Source of the DNA: Pseudomonadota bacterium
GTDB lineage: Bacteria > Pseudomonadota > Gammaproteobacteria > Steroidobacterales > Woeseiaceae
DNA length: 61,066 nucleotides
Direction of reading: 5' to 3'
NCBI GenBank assembly: GCA_022572185.1
Contig: JACZWL010000017.1
Coordinates: 1 to 61,066 of the forward strand
Both the position numbers and the translations under genes were made by a program. This document shows positions 37,081 through 47,763 of the stretch, piece by piece. Below the pieces are notes generated by a model that had not been told where the DNA came from, searched no databases, and saw only the letters and a program-made list of their open reading frames with translations. Each line of letters opens with the position of its first letter. Position 1 is the first letter of the stretch.

Positions 37081-37402
37081 TCAATTCCTCTTGTCGGCCA
37101 GACGAACCCAGGTCTGGTCTGTCGCTGGTAACTCAAAATCGATCCGCTCGCGACAGGCGTGGATGACGCTCTCGGCCCGTTTGGCAGGAATACCGGACAG
37201 CGCCACAGAGCTACAGGGAACGACTCTGTCGCTGATCTCCCGGGCATTTTACACCAGGGGTTCAGCAAGAATATTCACGACAACAATATCAACTGCCGCG
37301 CCGATTTTCGCCACGTCCTGTGTCACAAACAGCCTGTCCGCAGCGTGTTTTTTCGCGCATCCTGCTTCGTCGCTGCAATGGCTTGCGATTTGATCAATGC
37401 CG
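37081..37402 (-). pseudogene. prmA: decayed 3' part of prmA (ribosomal protein L11 methyltransferase)
   Basis: Directly after the accC stop, one frame reads GIDQIASHCSDEAGCAKKHAADRLFV, then VDIVVVNILAEPLV, a TAA stop (37249-37251), then VALSGIPAKRAESVIHACRERIDFEL...TWVRLADKRN and a final TGA at 37081-37083. This lines up with the last third of PrmA (E. coli [20 protein letters not shown]..., ADVVVANILAGPL, LSGVLASQAESV, EWCRITGRKN). The first roughly 180 residues, including the SAM-binding GCGSG motif, are missing and there is an internal stop. The slot accC-prmA-zinc ribbon is the normal place for prmA. Confidence 0.82.
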
Positions 37403-38743
37403 TCAAAGTCCGAGTCGTTTTTCCAGGTAATGAATGTCCGTACCGCCTGCCTGAAACGCCGAATGCTGAAAAATTTCCTGATGCAGCGGCACATTCGTCT
37501 TGATGCCTTCGATAACGATCTCCGTCAACGCGTTTTTCATGCGCGCGATCGCAGTCGGACGGTCTTCGCCATGTGCGATGATCTTGCCGATCATCGAGTC
37601 GTAATAAGGTGGCACCTTGTATCCGGTATAAACATGGCTGTCTACCCGGATACCGGGCCCGCCCGGTGCATGCCAAAGCGGTATGAGACCGGGTGACGGC
37701 ATGAATGTCTTGGGGTCCTCTGCGTTGATGCGGCATTCGATCGCGTGTCCGCGCCACTGAATGTCGTCCTGCGTGAAGCTCAATTCTTCGCCGCTGGCAA
37801 TACGCAGCTGTGCCTTAACGATATCGATTCCGGTGATCATTTCAGTGACGGGATGCTCGACCTGCAGCCGGGTATTCATTTCAATGAAATAAAACTCGTT
37901 GTCCTGATACAGGAACTCAAAAGTGCCGGCGCTTCGGTAACCGATATCCTGGCAGGCACGGACACAACGCTCGCCGATACGCGCACGTTGTTCGGCCGTA
38001 ATTCCCGGCGCCGGCGCTTCTTCGACGACTTTCTGATGCCGGCGTTGCATGGAGCAGTCCCGCTCTCCCAGATGTACCGCGTTGCCGTGACTGTCAGCGA
38101 GCACCTGGACTTCGATGTGTCGCGGGCGCTCCAGAAATTTTTCCATATAAACGACGTCATTGCCGAATGCCGCGCGAGCCTCTGCCTGAGTGACGCTGAT
38201 GGCGCCAGCCAGCGATGCTTCCGAATGCACAACGCGCATGCCCCGGCCGCCACCGCCGCCGGATGCCTTGATGATGATCGGGTAGCCGATCTCGCGCGAC
38301 ATGCGGAGATTTTCATCCGCATTATCGCCGAGCGGGCCGTCGGATCCTGGCACACAGGGTACACCCGCCGCCTTCATCGCCTGGATGGCAGATACCTTGT
38401 CGCCCATCAGTCTGATCGAGTCGGCTTGCGGTCCGATAAACACGAAACCGCTCGACTCGACGCGTTCAGCAAAATCTGCATTCTCCGCGAGAAAACCGTA
38501 TCCGGGATGTATGGCTACCGCATCGGTAACCTCGGCTGCGCTGATGATCGCCGGCATATTGAGATAGCTATCTGCCGATGCGGGCGGTCCGATGCACACG
38601 GTCTCGTCGGCAAGCAACACGTGTTTGAGATTGTTGTCTGCCGTCGAGTGTACGGCGACGGTTTTGATGTCCATCTCGCGGCATGCGCGCAGGATACGCA
38701 GGGCGATTTCGCCGCGATTAGCTATTACGACCTTTTCCAGCAT
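37403..38743 (-). CDS. accC: acetyl-CoA carboxylase biotin carboxylase AccC
   Basis: This 446-residue ATP-grasp enzyme carboxylates biotin on AccB in the first step of fatty acid synthesis. Signatures are [84 protein letters not shown] and [13 protein letters not shown]. Length and ends are normal. It follows accB by 15 bases on the minus strand. Confidence 0.96.
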   Translation of the reverse strand: MLEKVVIANRGEIALRILRACREMDIKTVAVHSTADNNLKHVLLADETVCIGPPASADSYLNMPAIISAAEVTDAVAIHPGYGFLAENADFAERVESSGFVFIGPQADSIRLMGDKVSAIQAMKAAGVPCVPGSDGPLGDNADENLRMSREIGYPIIIKASGGGGGRGMRVVHSEASLAGAISVTQAEARAAFGNDVVYMEKFLERPRHIEVQVLADSHGNAVHLGERDCSMQRRHQKVVEEAPAPGITAEQRARIGERCVRACQDIGYRSAGTFEFLYQDNEFYFIEMNTRLQVEHPVTEMITGIDIVKAQLRIASGEELSFTQDDIQWRGHAIECRINAEDPKTFMPSPGLIPLWHAPGGPGIRVDSHVYTGYKVPPYYDSMIGKIIAHGEDRPTAIARMKNALTEIVIEGIKTNVPLHQEIFQHSAFQAGGTDIHYLEKRLGL

Positions 38744-38758
38744 GGCGTTGTCGGTTGA

Positions 38759-39238
38759 TTACTCGGGATGTCGCTGATCGATGACGAACAGTATCTGCCC
38801 GTATTCGACAGGATCGCCGCTTTGCACGCGAATCGACTTCACGGTCCCTGACACTTCGGCCTCGATCTGATTCATCATCTTCATCGCCTCGACGATACAA
38901 AGCGTGTCGCCTTCATTGACATGATCGCCAACCTGGACAAACGGCGGCGATCCGGGTGAGGACGCGGCATAAAATGTTCCGACCATTGGCGCGGTCACTT
39001 CATATCCGTCTGAATCATCCGCCGCCGCGGGGGCCGCTGCGGTAGCTGGCGGAGCCGCGGGCGTCGGCTCCGGCGCCGGCGCTACATATGCCGGTGTTGC
39101 ATAGGCAGGCGCAGCTGCGGCTACGTTCGGCACATTACGGCTGATGCGAACCGAGTCATCACCTTCGGTGATCTCGATCTCCGAGATGCCGGACTCGTCC
39201 AACAGTTCAATTAGTTTTTTTACTTTTCGAATGTCCAT
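38759..39238 (-). CDS. accB: biotin carboxyl carrier protein AccB
   Basis: This 159-residue carrier protein has an N-terminal [34 protein letters not shown] domain, a Pro/Ala-rich flexible linker (about residues 40-80) and a C-terminal biotinyl domain with [15 protein letters not shown]. The lysine of AMKM carries biotin. ATG 39238 overlaps the aroQ stop (TAATG). Longer in-frame forms would extend into aroQ. Confidence 0.95.
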   Translation of the reverse strand: MDIRKVKKLIELLDESGISEIEITEGDDSVRISRNVPNVAAAAPAYATPAYVAPAPEPTPAAPPATAAAPAAADDSDGYEVTAPMVGTFYAASSPGSPPFVQVGDHVNEGDTLCIVEAMKMMNQIEAEVSGTVKSIRVQSGDPVEYGQILFVIDQRHPE

Positions 39239-39690
39239 TATTTTTCCTCGTCGTCCGCAAGCTGACAGGAAGCAGCTTTGAGCGCAAGTTCGTAACCGTA
39301 GGCGCCGAGGCCGAATAGACAACCCGCGGCAATGTCGCTGAAATAACTGTTGTGTCGAAAATCCTCTCGGGCAAATACGTTGCTCAGGTGAATTTCAATG
39401 AATGGAATCCTGACGGCCAAAAACGCGTCGCGCATGGCAATGCTCGTATGCGTGAACGCGCCGGGGTTCAGCAGGATGAAATCCGTTCGGTCGGTTGCGG
39501 CCTGCTGTATGCGATCGACAATCTCATGCTCGGCGTTACTTTGAAAGCACTGCAAGCTATGGCCGAGTTCCGCGGCGAGATCCGTCAGACGGCTCTCGAC
39601 CTCAGCCAGGCTGGTGTCGCCGTAGACGCCCGGTTCGCGGCTGCCAAGAAGGTTCAGGTTGGGTCCGTTTATCAGCAAAAGGCTCGCCAT
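39238..39690 (-). CDS. aroQ: type II 3-dehydroquinate dehydratase AroQ
   Basis: This 150-residue shikimate-pathway enzyme begins [21 protein letters not shown], with the catalytic Tyr in the flexible loop. It has [62 protein letters not shown] and [11 protein letters not shown]. The aroQ-accB-accC order is widespread. The usual Tyr of GAYTHTS is Phe here, a conservative change. Confidence 0.94.
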   Translation of the reverse strand: MASLLLINGPNLNLLGSREPGVYGDTSLAEVESRLTDLAAELGHSLQCFQSNAEHEIVDRIQQAATDRTDFILLNPGAFTHTSIAMRDAFLAVRIPFIEIHLSNVFAREDFRHNSYFSDIAAGCLFGLGAYGYELALKAASCQLADDEEK

Positions 39691-39816
39691 TTCTTCTTGC
39701 CCAGTACCAGTTAGCCGAAGATGGCAACAATTCTACCTTCTTTCCAGGTAGATGGCGCAAATTTAGCGACAAGTTATAAGCGGCGAATTGCCGGATTGGT
39801 GTATTTTTGAGGTGCT

Positions 39817-40401
39817 CTAAAGGCCTTGCAGCGCCGATCTGGCGCCCTCGAGGTCCAGTTCACCGCTCTGCAACTTGTCGAAGACTTCGACGATGAGCCT
39901 CACGTGCTCTTCGACGATCTCCCCGATGTGCGTATTGATGAGCCTTCCGTCAGGCGAGATGATCATCGTAAACGGGAGGCCGATGAAATCGATCCCGGTC
40001 GCCTCCGCGGCGGCCATGGCATCTTCCTGTCCGACGAGTATCGGGTAATTGAACTCGGCCGTTTCCGCGTACTGTGTTACCTGTTCGACAAAGTCGACCG
40101 CAACCCCGATCACCTGCAAATTGTTTTTCGCCTGTTCGGCCTGCGTTTTCTTCAGCAGCGGGATTTCACGACGACACGGCGCACACCATGTCGCCCAGAA
40201 GTTGACCAGACGCGCTTTGCCGGCCCACTCTGATAACTGGCGAGGATTGCCGTCGAGATCCGGCAGCGTAAATGCGACGACAGCGCCGCCGATTGGGTCG
40301 GGCGCGACCGGCAGGGCGTCGTCCGCGAACCGGTTGTAGAGAAAATATCCGAGGGCGGCGGACGCGACTAACAAACCTGCCACCGCTATGTGCTTTTTCA
40401 T
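39817..40401 (-). CDS. membrane-anchored TlpA/ResA-like thioredoxin
   Basis: This 194-residue protein has an N-terminal hydrophobic anchor (VAGLLVASAALGYFLYNRF) and a periplasmic redoxin domain with ARLVNFWATWCAPCRREIPLL (active site CAPC) and GLPFTMIISPDGRLI. It is a reductant or disulfide handler outside the cytoplasm. It follows dsbD with a four-base overlap, so it probably receives electrons from DsbD. The target, for example cytochrome c maturation, cannot be decided. Confidence 0.85.
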   Translation of the reverse strand: MKKHIAVAGLLVASAALGYFLYNRFADDALPVAPDPIGGAVVAFTLPDLDGNPRQLSEWAGKARLVNFWATWCAPCRREIPLLKKTQAEQAKNNLQVIGVAVDFVEQVTQYAETAEFNYPILVGQEDAMAAAEATGIDFIGLPFTMIISPDGRLINTHIGEIVEEHVRLIVEVFDKLQSGELDLEGARSALQGL

Positions 40402-42680
40402 TCTTGTGTCCGTGTTGTTTGTGCTGTGACTACATCGCCTGTACCAAACGCGAGGCGTACGTGCGCGGCGAAGTCCTTCGCCTTCATATATCCGACCACT
40501 TCATAACCATTTCGTTGCAGCCCGTCTTTGCCGAAGAAGACGATCGTTGGCGGCCCGAAGACACCGAATTGTTTCAGGAGTGCCTGGTCTTCCTCATCGT
40601 TGGCAGTGACATCCGCCTGCAGCAGTATCGTGCCGGAAAGTGCTGCCTGCACCGTTGCGTCGGTGAATGTGTAATGCTCCATCTCCAGGCAGGAAACGCA
40701 CCAGTCGGCATAGAAATCGAGCATGGCTGTCTTCCCCTGACTGGATGCTTGCGCGAGCGCCTGATCAAGGTCGTCGACGGTCTTGATTCGGCGAAACTCG
40801 AGTCCACGATGCTCTGCCACACCAAGTTGCCCCGGAATGCCCAGGCCTGACAAGGGTTGCAGCATGCTGTGCCCGCCAGCCAGCGAGCCAAGCAGCAGCA
40901 CGGCGCCGTAAATGATCGCCAGGAGACCGAAGCCCTTGCCGAGTTTCTGCGCGCCGCCTGATGCGGGCGTGAGCGTGGTCAGTCCGCCGAGATAGACGCC
41001 CCCCATGAATATCAGCATGCCCCAGAGCGCGAGTGTTATGGTGCCGGGCAGAACGCGGGACATCATCCAGATTGCGAGACCCAGCATCATGAAGCCGAAA
41101 GTGCTTTTGACGGCGTCCATCCAGGGTCCTGCTTTCGGGATCAGCTTGCCTGCCGACGCGCCAACCACCAGCAGCGGCGTCCCCATGCCGAGGCTCATTG
41201 CGAAAAGAGCTGTGCCACCGCGCAGCATATCTCCGGACTGGGCCATGACGGTCAGGGCAGCGATGAGTGCTGGTGCAACACAGGCAGTAACGATCAGCGC
41301 AGACAGTGCACCCATCACGAACGCGCCAATAGCCGTGCCGGTCTTCTGGCTGCCGCTGATCTTCGCAAGGCGGCTCTGGATGCCGGATGGCATCTGCAGT
41401 TCAAACAGCCCGAACATGCCGAGCGCGAGCACGACAAAAAGTCCCGAGAACAATGTCAGAACCCACGGCTGATTGAAAATCGCCTGCAACTGCAGGCCGA
41501 TTGCCGCCGCCGCGACGCCGGCGGCTGTGTAGACCAGCGCCATGCCCATCACATAGGTAAATGCCAGCGACAGGCCTCTCGCCGTGCTTATGTTTTCGCC
41601 TTCGCCTGCGATGATCCCTGAAAGGATCGGTACCATCGGCAACACACAGGGCGTAAACGCGAGTAGCAGGCCCGCGCCGAAAAAGGTGGCGATAACCACC
41701 CACAAATTGGCCGTGCCGATCAACTCGGCAAGCTTTGCCTGCTCGGAAACCGGCGGCGCGCGATCGCTGATGGCGGCCAGTGCCGAGACAGTGGTAGCCG
41801 TCGGCAGTGTCACACTCAGAGTCCGCGTTGTGGGCGGGTAGCAGATGCCGCCGTCCGCACACCCCTGGTAACTCAGATCGATATCGAGGTCCATCGCCGC
41901 CGGTGTCGCGCGTACCAAAGACAGCTTGCCGAAGACATCGCGGTGATACACCTCCATGTCGCCGAAGTACTCATCGTTCTTCATTTCGCCAGCAGGTAAT
42001 TCCATTCTACCGAGCTGCACGCGGTCGGACTGAGTCGCAGCAGATATCTTGTCCTTATAAAGGTAATAGCCAGGGGCGACCTGTATCGATACTTCGATCG
42101 TGTTGCCGTCCAGAGGAATTAGCATTGGCTTGAATGCTTCGTCAACCGGCAAGAAATCGTCTGGTGCCTTGCCGAACGAGCTGCCGAATATCAGTTTGTC
42201 GGGCTTGTTTGCCTGGACGGTGTTCGCTGCCACCAATCTGACCGGCTCGGTCCAGGTCTGCGGCGGATAGCAGATGCCGAGGTCCGCGCAGCCCTGTGAC
42301 TTCAGTACCAGCTCCATCGACGCCGGCCGTTCACCCTCGATGGAATACGGCAGGCGGACAAAAAAACGGCCGCGATAAATTTGCTGGGCACCGAAGAACT
42401 CGTCCTCATGCATTTCGCCTTCGGGCATCTCGGCCGCAGCAAGGACGATGGCCGGCGTGTTGCTGGCATAGGACATTTTTTGACGATAGAGGTAGTAGCC
42501 GTCCTCGATCGCCCAGTCGATCTCGAGCGCATCGCCCGTATCGGTCACCGCATATCGATAGGCGGCCTCTGGTCTGAGGATGTCCTCTTCACCCAATGCA
42601 AAGACGGCAACAGCGGGCAGAAGCAGGAAAAGGCTGCCTAGCACGGTCAGAAATCGATGGGTCTTTGCGGTCAAGTGCAC
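40398..42680 (-). CDS. dsbD: thiol:disulfide interchange protein DsbD with duplicated N-terminal domain
   Basis: This 760-residue protein carries electrons from cytoplasmic thioredoxin across the membrane. After a signal peptide come two similar periplasmic alpha domains. The first has DGYYLYRQKM...FGAQQIYRGRF...GCADLGICYPPQ; the second has PGYYLYKDKI...FGDMEVYHRDVFG...GCADGGICYPP. About eight membrane helices follow (FTPCVLPMVPILSGII and VTACVAPALIAAL contain the paired cysteines). The C-terminal thioredoxin domain has FYADWCVSCLEME. Standard DsbD has one alpha domain and about 560 residues, so the N-terminal part is duplicated. Confidence 0.93.
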   Translation of the reverse strand: MHLTAKTHRFLTVLGSLFLLLPAVAVFALGEEDILRPEAAYRYAVTDTGDALEIDWAIEDGYYLYRQKMSYASNTPAIVLAAAEMPEGEMHEDEFFGAQQIYRGRFFVRLPYSIEGERPASMELVLKSQGCADLGICYPPQTWTEPVRLVAANTVQANKPDKLIFGSSFGKAPDDFLPVDEAFKPMLIPLDGNTIEVSIQVAPGYYLYKDKISAATQSDRVQLGRMELPAGEMKNDEYFGDMEVYHRDVFGKLSLVRATPAAMDLDIDLSYQGCADGGICYPPTTRTLSVTLPTATTVSALAAISDRAPPVSEQAKLAELIGTANLWVVIATFFGAGLLLAFTPCVLPMVPILSGIIAGEGENISTARGLSLAFTYVMGMALVYTAAGVAAAAIGLQLQAIFNQPWVLTLFSGLFVVLALGMFGLFELQMPSGIQSRLAKISGSQKTGTAIGAFVMGALSALIVTACVAPALIAALTVMAQSGDMLRGGTALFAMSLGMGTPLLVVGASAGKLIPKAGPWMDAVKSTFGFMMLGLAIWMMSRVLPGTITLALWGMLIFMGGVYLGGLTTLTPASGGAQKLGKGFGLLAIIYGAVLLLGSLAGGHSMLQPLSGLGIPGQLGVAEHRGLEFRRIKTVDDLDQALAQASSQGKTAMLDFYADWCVSCLEMEHYTFTDATVQAALSGTILLQADVTANDEEDQALLKQFGVFGPPTIVFFGKDGLQRNGYEVVGYMKAKDFAAHVRLAFGTGDVVTAQTTRTQE

Positions 42681-42845
42681 GGGTCTCTTTGATCGGGCGT
42701 TGAACTCTATGATTTGACCTCAAGAAGGCCTGGTTTGTTACCGATTATGTGAACTGGGATACCACGACGGACACGCAGGATACCGGCCGATGGACTCCCT
42801 GTCATTGAACCAGGTCGATATTTGCCGCTGGAAGCCTTGCGGGCC

Positions 42846-42873
42846 TTGAATTTTGCAGTGCCGGCCCTATCAT
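42846..42873 (+). promoter_or_regulatory. heat-shock/sigma70-like promoter of groESL
   Basis: TTGAAT (42846-42851) and TATCAT (42868-42873) are 16 bases apart. CTTGAA followed by CCCTATCAT also partly matches a sigma32 promoter. The -10 abuts the CIRCE repeat, so a bound HrcA would block initiation. Confidence 0.55.
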
Positions 42874-42899
42874 TAGCACTCCCTGAGGTAGAGTGCTAA
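42873..42899 (+). promoter_or_regulatory. CIRCE operator (HrcA binding site)
   Basis: TTAGCACTC, nine bases, GAGTGCTAA is a perfect match to the CIRCE inverted repeat bound by the HrcA repressor. It lies 64 bases upstream of groES. hrcA itself is not in the window. Confidence 0.93.
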
Positions 42900-42963
42900 C
42901 AGCCTCCCGCCTCGAAAGCCGCGAAGTCGGTTAATAATCAATAGTTTAGAGGAGATCCAAACG

Positions 42964-43254
42964 ATGAAGATTCGACCGCTTCATGATCGAGTTATCGTAA
43001 AGCGCATGGAAGAAGAGCGCACGTCCCCCGGTGGCATTGTCATTCCGGACGCCGCGGCCGAAAAGCCAATCAAGGGTGAGGTCATTGCCGTCGGCAACGG
43101 CAAGATCCTGGAATCTGGCGAAGTTCGTGCGCTGGACGTCAAGGCTGGCGACAAGGTGCTGTTCGGCAAGTACTCAGGCACCGAAGTCAAGGTTGACGGC
43201 GAAGAGCTTCTGGTGATGAAGGAAGACGACATCATGGCCGTCATCGAAGGCTAG
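42964..43254 (+). CDS. groES: co-chaperonin GroES
   Basis: This 96-residue lid of the GroEL chamber begins [35 protein letters not shown], with the mobile loop, and ends [14 protein letters not shown]. The strong site AGAGGAGA precedes the ATG. It is co-transcribed with groEL and controlled by the CIRCE element. Confidence 0.97.
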   Translation: MKIRPLHDRVIVKRMEEERTSPGGIVIPDAAAEKPIKGEVIAVGNGKILESGEVRALDVKAGDKVLFGKYSGTEVKVDGEELLVMKEDDIMAVIEG

Positions 43255-43298
43255 ACGTCTCAAACCAATAGAAATTCAGAATCTAAGAGGATATTTAA

Positions 43299-44933
<1,635 letters not shown>

Positions 44934-44958
44934 GTCATTTTGCCTGAGTGAAAATGAA

Positions 44959-44983
44959 GCCCGGCACTTGCCGGGCTTTTTTT
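44959..44983 (+). terminator. intrinsic terminator after groEL
   Basis: GCCCGGCA-ct-TGCCGGGC followed by seven T residues, 26 bases after the groEL stop, is a textbook Rho-independent terminator. Confidence 0.92.
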
Positions 44984-44993
44984 ATAAAGTGGC

Positions 44994-45061
44994 GCCGGTG
45001 TTCGGTTTCTTCGGTTTCCGAGGCACGTAGTGCCGGAGATCCGAAGGAACCGAATACCGGC
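44994..45061. repeat. 68-base imperfect hairpin between convergent genes
   Basis: Two arms of about 32 bases, starting GCCGGTGTTCGGTT and ending AACCGAATACCGGC, pair with a few mismatches around a GTA loop. It lies 20 bases beyond the stop of the minus-strand pyruvate kinase gene and may terminate or stabilise that transcript, or be a dispersed palindromic repeat. Confidence 0.65.
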
Positions 45062-45080
45062 ACCCCATTTGTTTCGGTAA

Positions 45081-46916
45081 TCAGACTTCAGTAATACTCA
45101 GTTTCCCGAGCTTCGGCGTTTTCTTGTGCTGATGATTCTGCATGCGGCGCAGGATGTTATCGAGCATTTTTATTGCAGCCAGAATGTGGGGGCCTTTGTT
45201 AAGCATCACGCAATCAGCGCGCTGCGACATTGCGGCATCGGTGATCTCCGGCCGCGATGGCCGGCCTTTTTTCGTCTCGCGCTCAAGCACCTGGGTTGCC
45301 CAGATGACCGGTAGCTGCGCGGCTTCGCACATCCAGAGTATCTCTTCCTGTATTTCTGCAAGTCGTTCCCAGCCGCATTCCACTGCCAGATCGCCTCTGG
45401 CAATCATTACGCCAGCCGGATATCGGCGCATTGTCGCCAGCAGGAGCCTGGGCAGGGCGTTGAAGGCTTTGACAGTCTCCACCTTCGGAATGATGCTGAG
45501 CCGGTGCGCAGGATATTTTTTGAGTTCCTCCTGCAGGGCAATAATGTCCTTGGGTTTTCTGACGAAAGACAGGCCTACCGCGTCGGCGTGTTGGGCAATA
45601 AACTCGAGATTGGTCTTGTCCGTTTCGGTCAGTCCGCGAAGTCGAATGTCGCTTTTTGGGAAGTTAATGCCTTTGTCGCCACGAAGCCGGCTTCCTGATG
45701 ACTTAGCATGCGTAATTTCAATAAGCAGCTCTTCATCCGAGACGGATTTGACGATGCCTTCGATTTTGCCGTCATTCAGATGAATTGGCTCACCTGCCGC
45801 TATGAAGCAGAACACTTCTGGTTGTCTGCAGGAAATGTGTGCTGGTTTAACGACCAAGCCATCGGCATCGACCACTGCCGGTTCACCCGGCGTGCTGTCA
45901 CCATGCAGGATCAGCGTGTCGCCTTCATTAAGAACGATGGGTTCCTCGATCGGTGGCAGCTTGCCGACTCTGAACGAAATCTTCTCCCCGGATTCCTGTC
46001 GTTTGAGCTTCAGTTTGGTGCCGGTGGCGATATAGGCCGTCTTGTGGCACTCGAGGCGCAGGCCATTCTTGTCCTTGCGCATGACCCGCAGCTTTCTTTT
46101 CTTGCCTCGCGTATCTCTGAACAAGAATACGTCACCCACCTGGGCGTATTCGATACTTTGACGCGGCACCGGAACAACGGCACTTTTTGTGGATGACCAC
46201 TGTGTGTCCTCAGACGTGAAGCGCACGAGCCTCGGTGCGATCACCCGGCCGAGCGAATCGCGCTTCGGCCGTATACGCAAGACACCAGGGCCTGGCAGCA
46301 GGTTGCCTGTTCTGAGTTTCGGCCCAGCGAGATCCATCATGATTTTGCAACTCTGGCCGGTCTCCTTCTTCGCCCTATTTATGTTGTCAATCATGCGCGA
46401 CCAGGTAGCCTTATTGTCGTGCGCACAGTTGATACGGGCGATGTCCATCCCTGCCGTAATCAGGTCGCACACCAGCTGGTGCTCGTCGGCAGCTTCTGTT
46501 GGCAATGTGACCATGATGTGGACTTCGCGGCCATCCGCTCTTGTGCCGAGCGTATCTTCGATGTGTGTTTTTAGCCGGCGATTGCTTTGTTCGAAGTTGC
46601 GGCGTTCCCCGTCGAGCTCGTAGTCTTGCCCTGTCAATAACTTGCCCAGCGCTTTCTGAACCGTTCGGATAGAGGCCATGACATTCTTCTCTGCTCTGCC
46701 CAATGATGACAGACCCAAAAAAGCGAGCTGTTCCTGAGGCTCGCGGATGTCGACCTGGCGAAGCGCTATGTAAGCAAGGAGATTTCTTGCGCTGGCGCGA
46801 AATTCAGGGTGAACCTGAGCCAACTCGTCCGCAAACCGGGCCTCCAATGCTTTGGCCTGCTCGACGATCAGCTCGAGCTGACCACTTATTGCAGCGATAT
46901 TCGGGGCATTGGCCAT
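45081..46916 (-). CDS. atypical pyruvate kinase with N-terminal extension
   Basis: This 611-residue protein has pyruvate kinase motifs: HIMVTLP at the barrel start, AGMDIARINCAHD, KIMMDLAGPKLRTG, LSIIPKVET (catalytic Lys and metal-binding Glu), GVMIARGDLAVECGW and LPVIWATQVLERETKKGRPSRPEITDAA. About 130 helical residues precede the barrel, and the C-terminal allosteric domain of bacterial PykA/PykF is missing. The chain ends soon after the barrel with a basic tail. The middle B-domain is enlarged. It should convert phosphoenolpyruvate and ADP to pyruvate and ATP, with different regulation from typical enzymes. Confidence 0.8.
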   Translation of the reverse strand: MANAPNIAAISGQLELIVEQAKALEARFADELAQVHPEFRASARNLLAYIALRQVDIREPQEQLAFLGLSSLGRAEKNVMASIRTVQKALGKLLTGQDYELDGERRNFEQSNRRLKTHIEDTLGTRADGREVHIMVTLPTEAADEHQLVCDLITAGMDIARINCAHDNKATWSRMIDNINRAKKETGQSCKIMMDLAGPKLRTGNLLPGPGVLRIRPKRDSLGRVIAPRLVRFTSEDTQWSSTKSAVVPVPRQSIEYAQVGDVFLFRDTRGKKRKLRVMRKDKNGLRLECHKTAYIATGTKLKLKRQESGEKISFRVGKLPPIEEPIVLNEGDTLILHGDSTPGEPAVVDADGLVVKPAHISCRQPEVFCFIAAGEPIHLNDGKIEGIVKSVSDEELLIEITHAKSSGSRLRGDKGINFPKSDIRLRGLTETDKTNLEFIAQHADAVGLSFVRKPKDIIALQEELKKYPAHRLSIIPKVETVKAFNALPRLLLATMRRYPAGVMIARGDLAVECGWERLAEIQEEILWMCEAAQLPVIWATQVLERETKKGRPSRPEITDAAMSQRADCVMLNKGPHILAAIKMLDNILRRMQNHQHKKTPKLGKLSITEV

Positions 46917-47096
46917 GCACTCACTCCCGCATTGTCTCTCTATAGAGCATGGCAGGGACAGGCGCAGTTATGGAAAGCACGTATATGTAGTCGGGCAGAG
47001 CATTGCAGCTGAGAATTGTCCCGGCGCTCAATCGAGAGTTCCGTCTTTACGGCTGACTATTGCGACGTACATTACTCGTGCTGCTGCAAAGAGCAA

Positions 47097-47735
47097 TCAC
47101 TGTGATGGTGCCGGTGACCCCGCAACAGATATCTGTCGGTTGTGCCTGTATCGCCACCAAATTCGATAACCCAATAATAGAGCAAGGATAAGCGCGTAGA
47201 TCAGGGGGTCACTTACGTCCATTTTGACCTGCCACCAGTAATGCCAGACACCGAGAAATCCGACGATGTAAACGCCATAGTGAATCTTCTGCCAGCGTTT
47301 GCCAAGGCGTCTGCGCATGGCGTTCGTCGATGTCGACGCCATCGCAATGAGAATGAGAAAGGCAGTGAAGCCGATCGTGATGAACGGCCTTTCGAAAATA
47401 TCTTCCGTTATGGCGGAAAGAAGCAGGCTCTGATCGAGAATGAGCCAGGTCAGGAAATGCATCAGGATATAAAAGAATGCGAATAATCCGAGCATGCGCC
47501 GAAAACGTGTGACCCAGTTTCGGCCGGTGATGTGCCTGAGTGGCGTCACAGAAAGTGTAATCAGCACGAATCTCAGGCCCCAGTAGCCAAACCGGTCCTG
47601 GATTTCCTCGATCGGGTTAGTGCCGAGACGTCCTGTTATTTCGAAGGCATCGGTGAACACCAGGGTCACCGGGATAAGGCATAGCGCGAAAACCAGCGGC
47701 TTCCAGATGAAACGAATTTGGCTGATCGTATTCAC
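47097..47735 (-). CDS. msrQ: heme-binding membrane subunit MsrQ
   Basis: This 212-residue membrane cytochrome b (YedZ) passes quinone electrons to MsrP for periplasmic methionine sulfoxide repair. About six helices are seen. The family features LGLFAFFYILMHFLTWLILD and KRWQKIHYGVYIVGFLGVWHYWWQVK provide heme histidines, and GLRFVLITLSVTPLRHITG is typical. It follows msrP by 28 bases on the minus strand. Confidence 0.9.
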   Translation of the reverse strand: MNTISQIRFIWKPLVFALCLIPVTLVFTDAFEITGRLGTNPIEEIQDRFGYWGLRFVLITLSVTPLRHITGRNWVTRFRRMLGLFAFFYILMHFLTWLILDQSLLLSAITEDIFERPFITIGFTAFLILIAMASTSTNAMRRRLGKRWQKIHYGVYIVGFLGVWHYWWQVKMDVSDPLIYALILALLLGYRIWWRYRHNRQISVAGSPAPSQ

Positions 47736-47763
47736 CGGAAAGCGGGGCCGCGCTTTGGAAACT

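Noticed and set aside
37029-37268. A 79-codon minus-strand frame at the start of the zinc-ribbon gene
   Set aside because: The prmA-like remnant is in a different frame and explains the region better.
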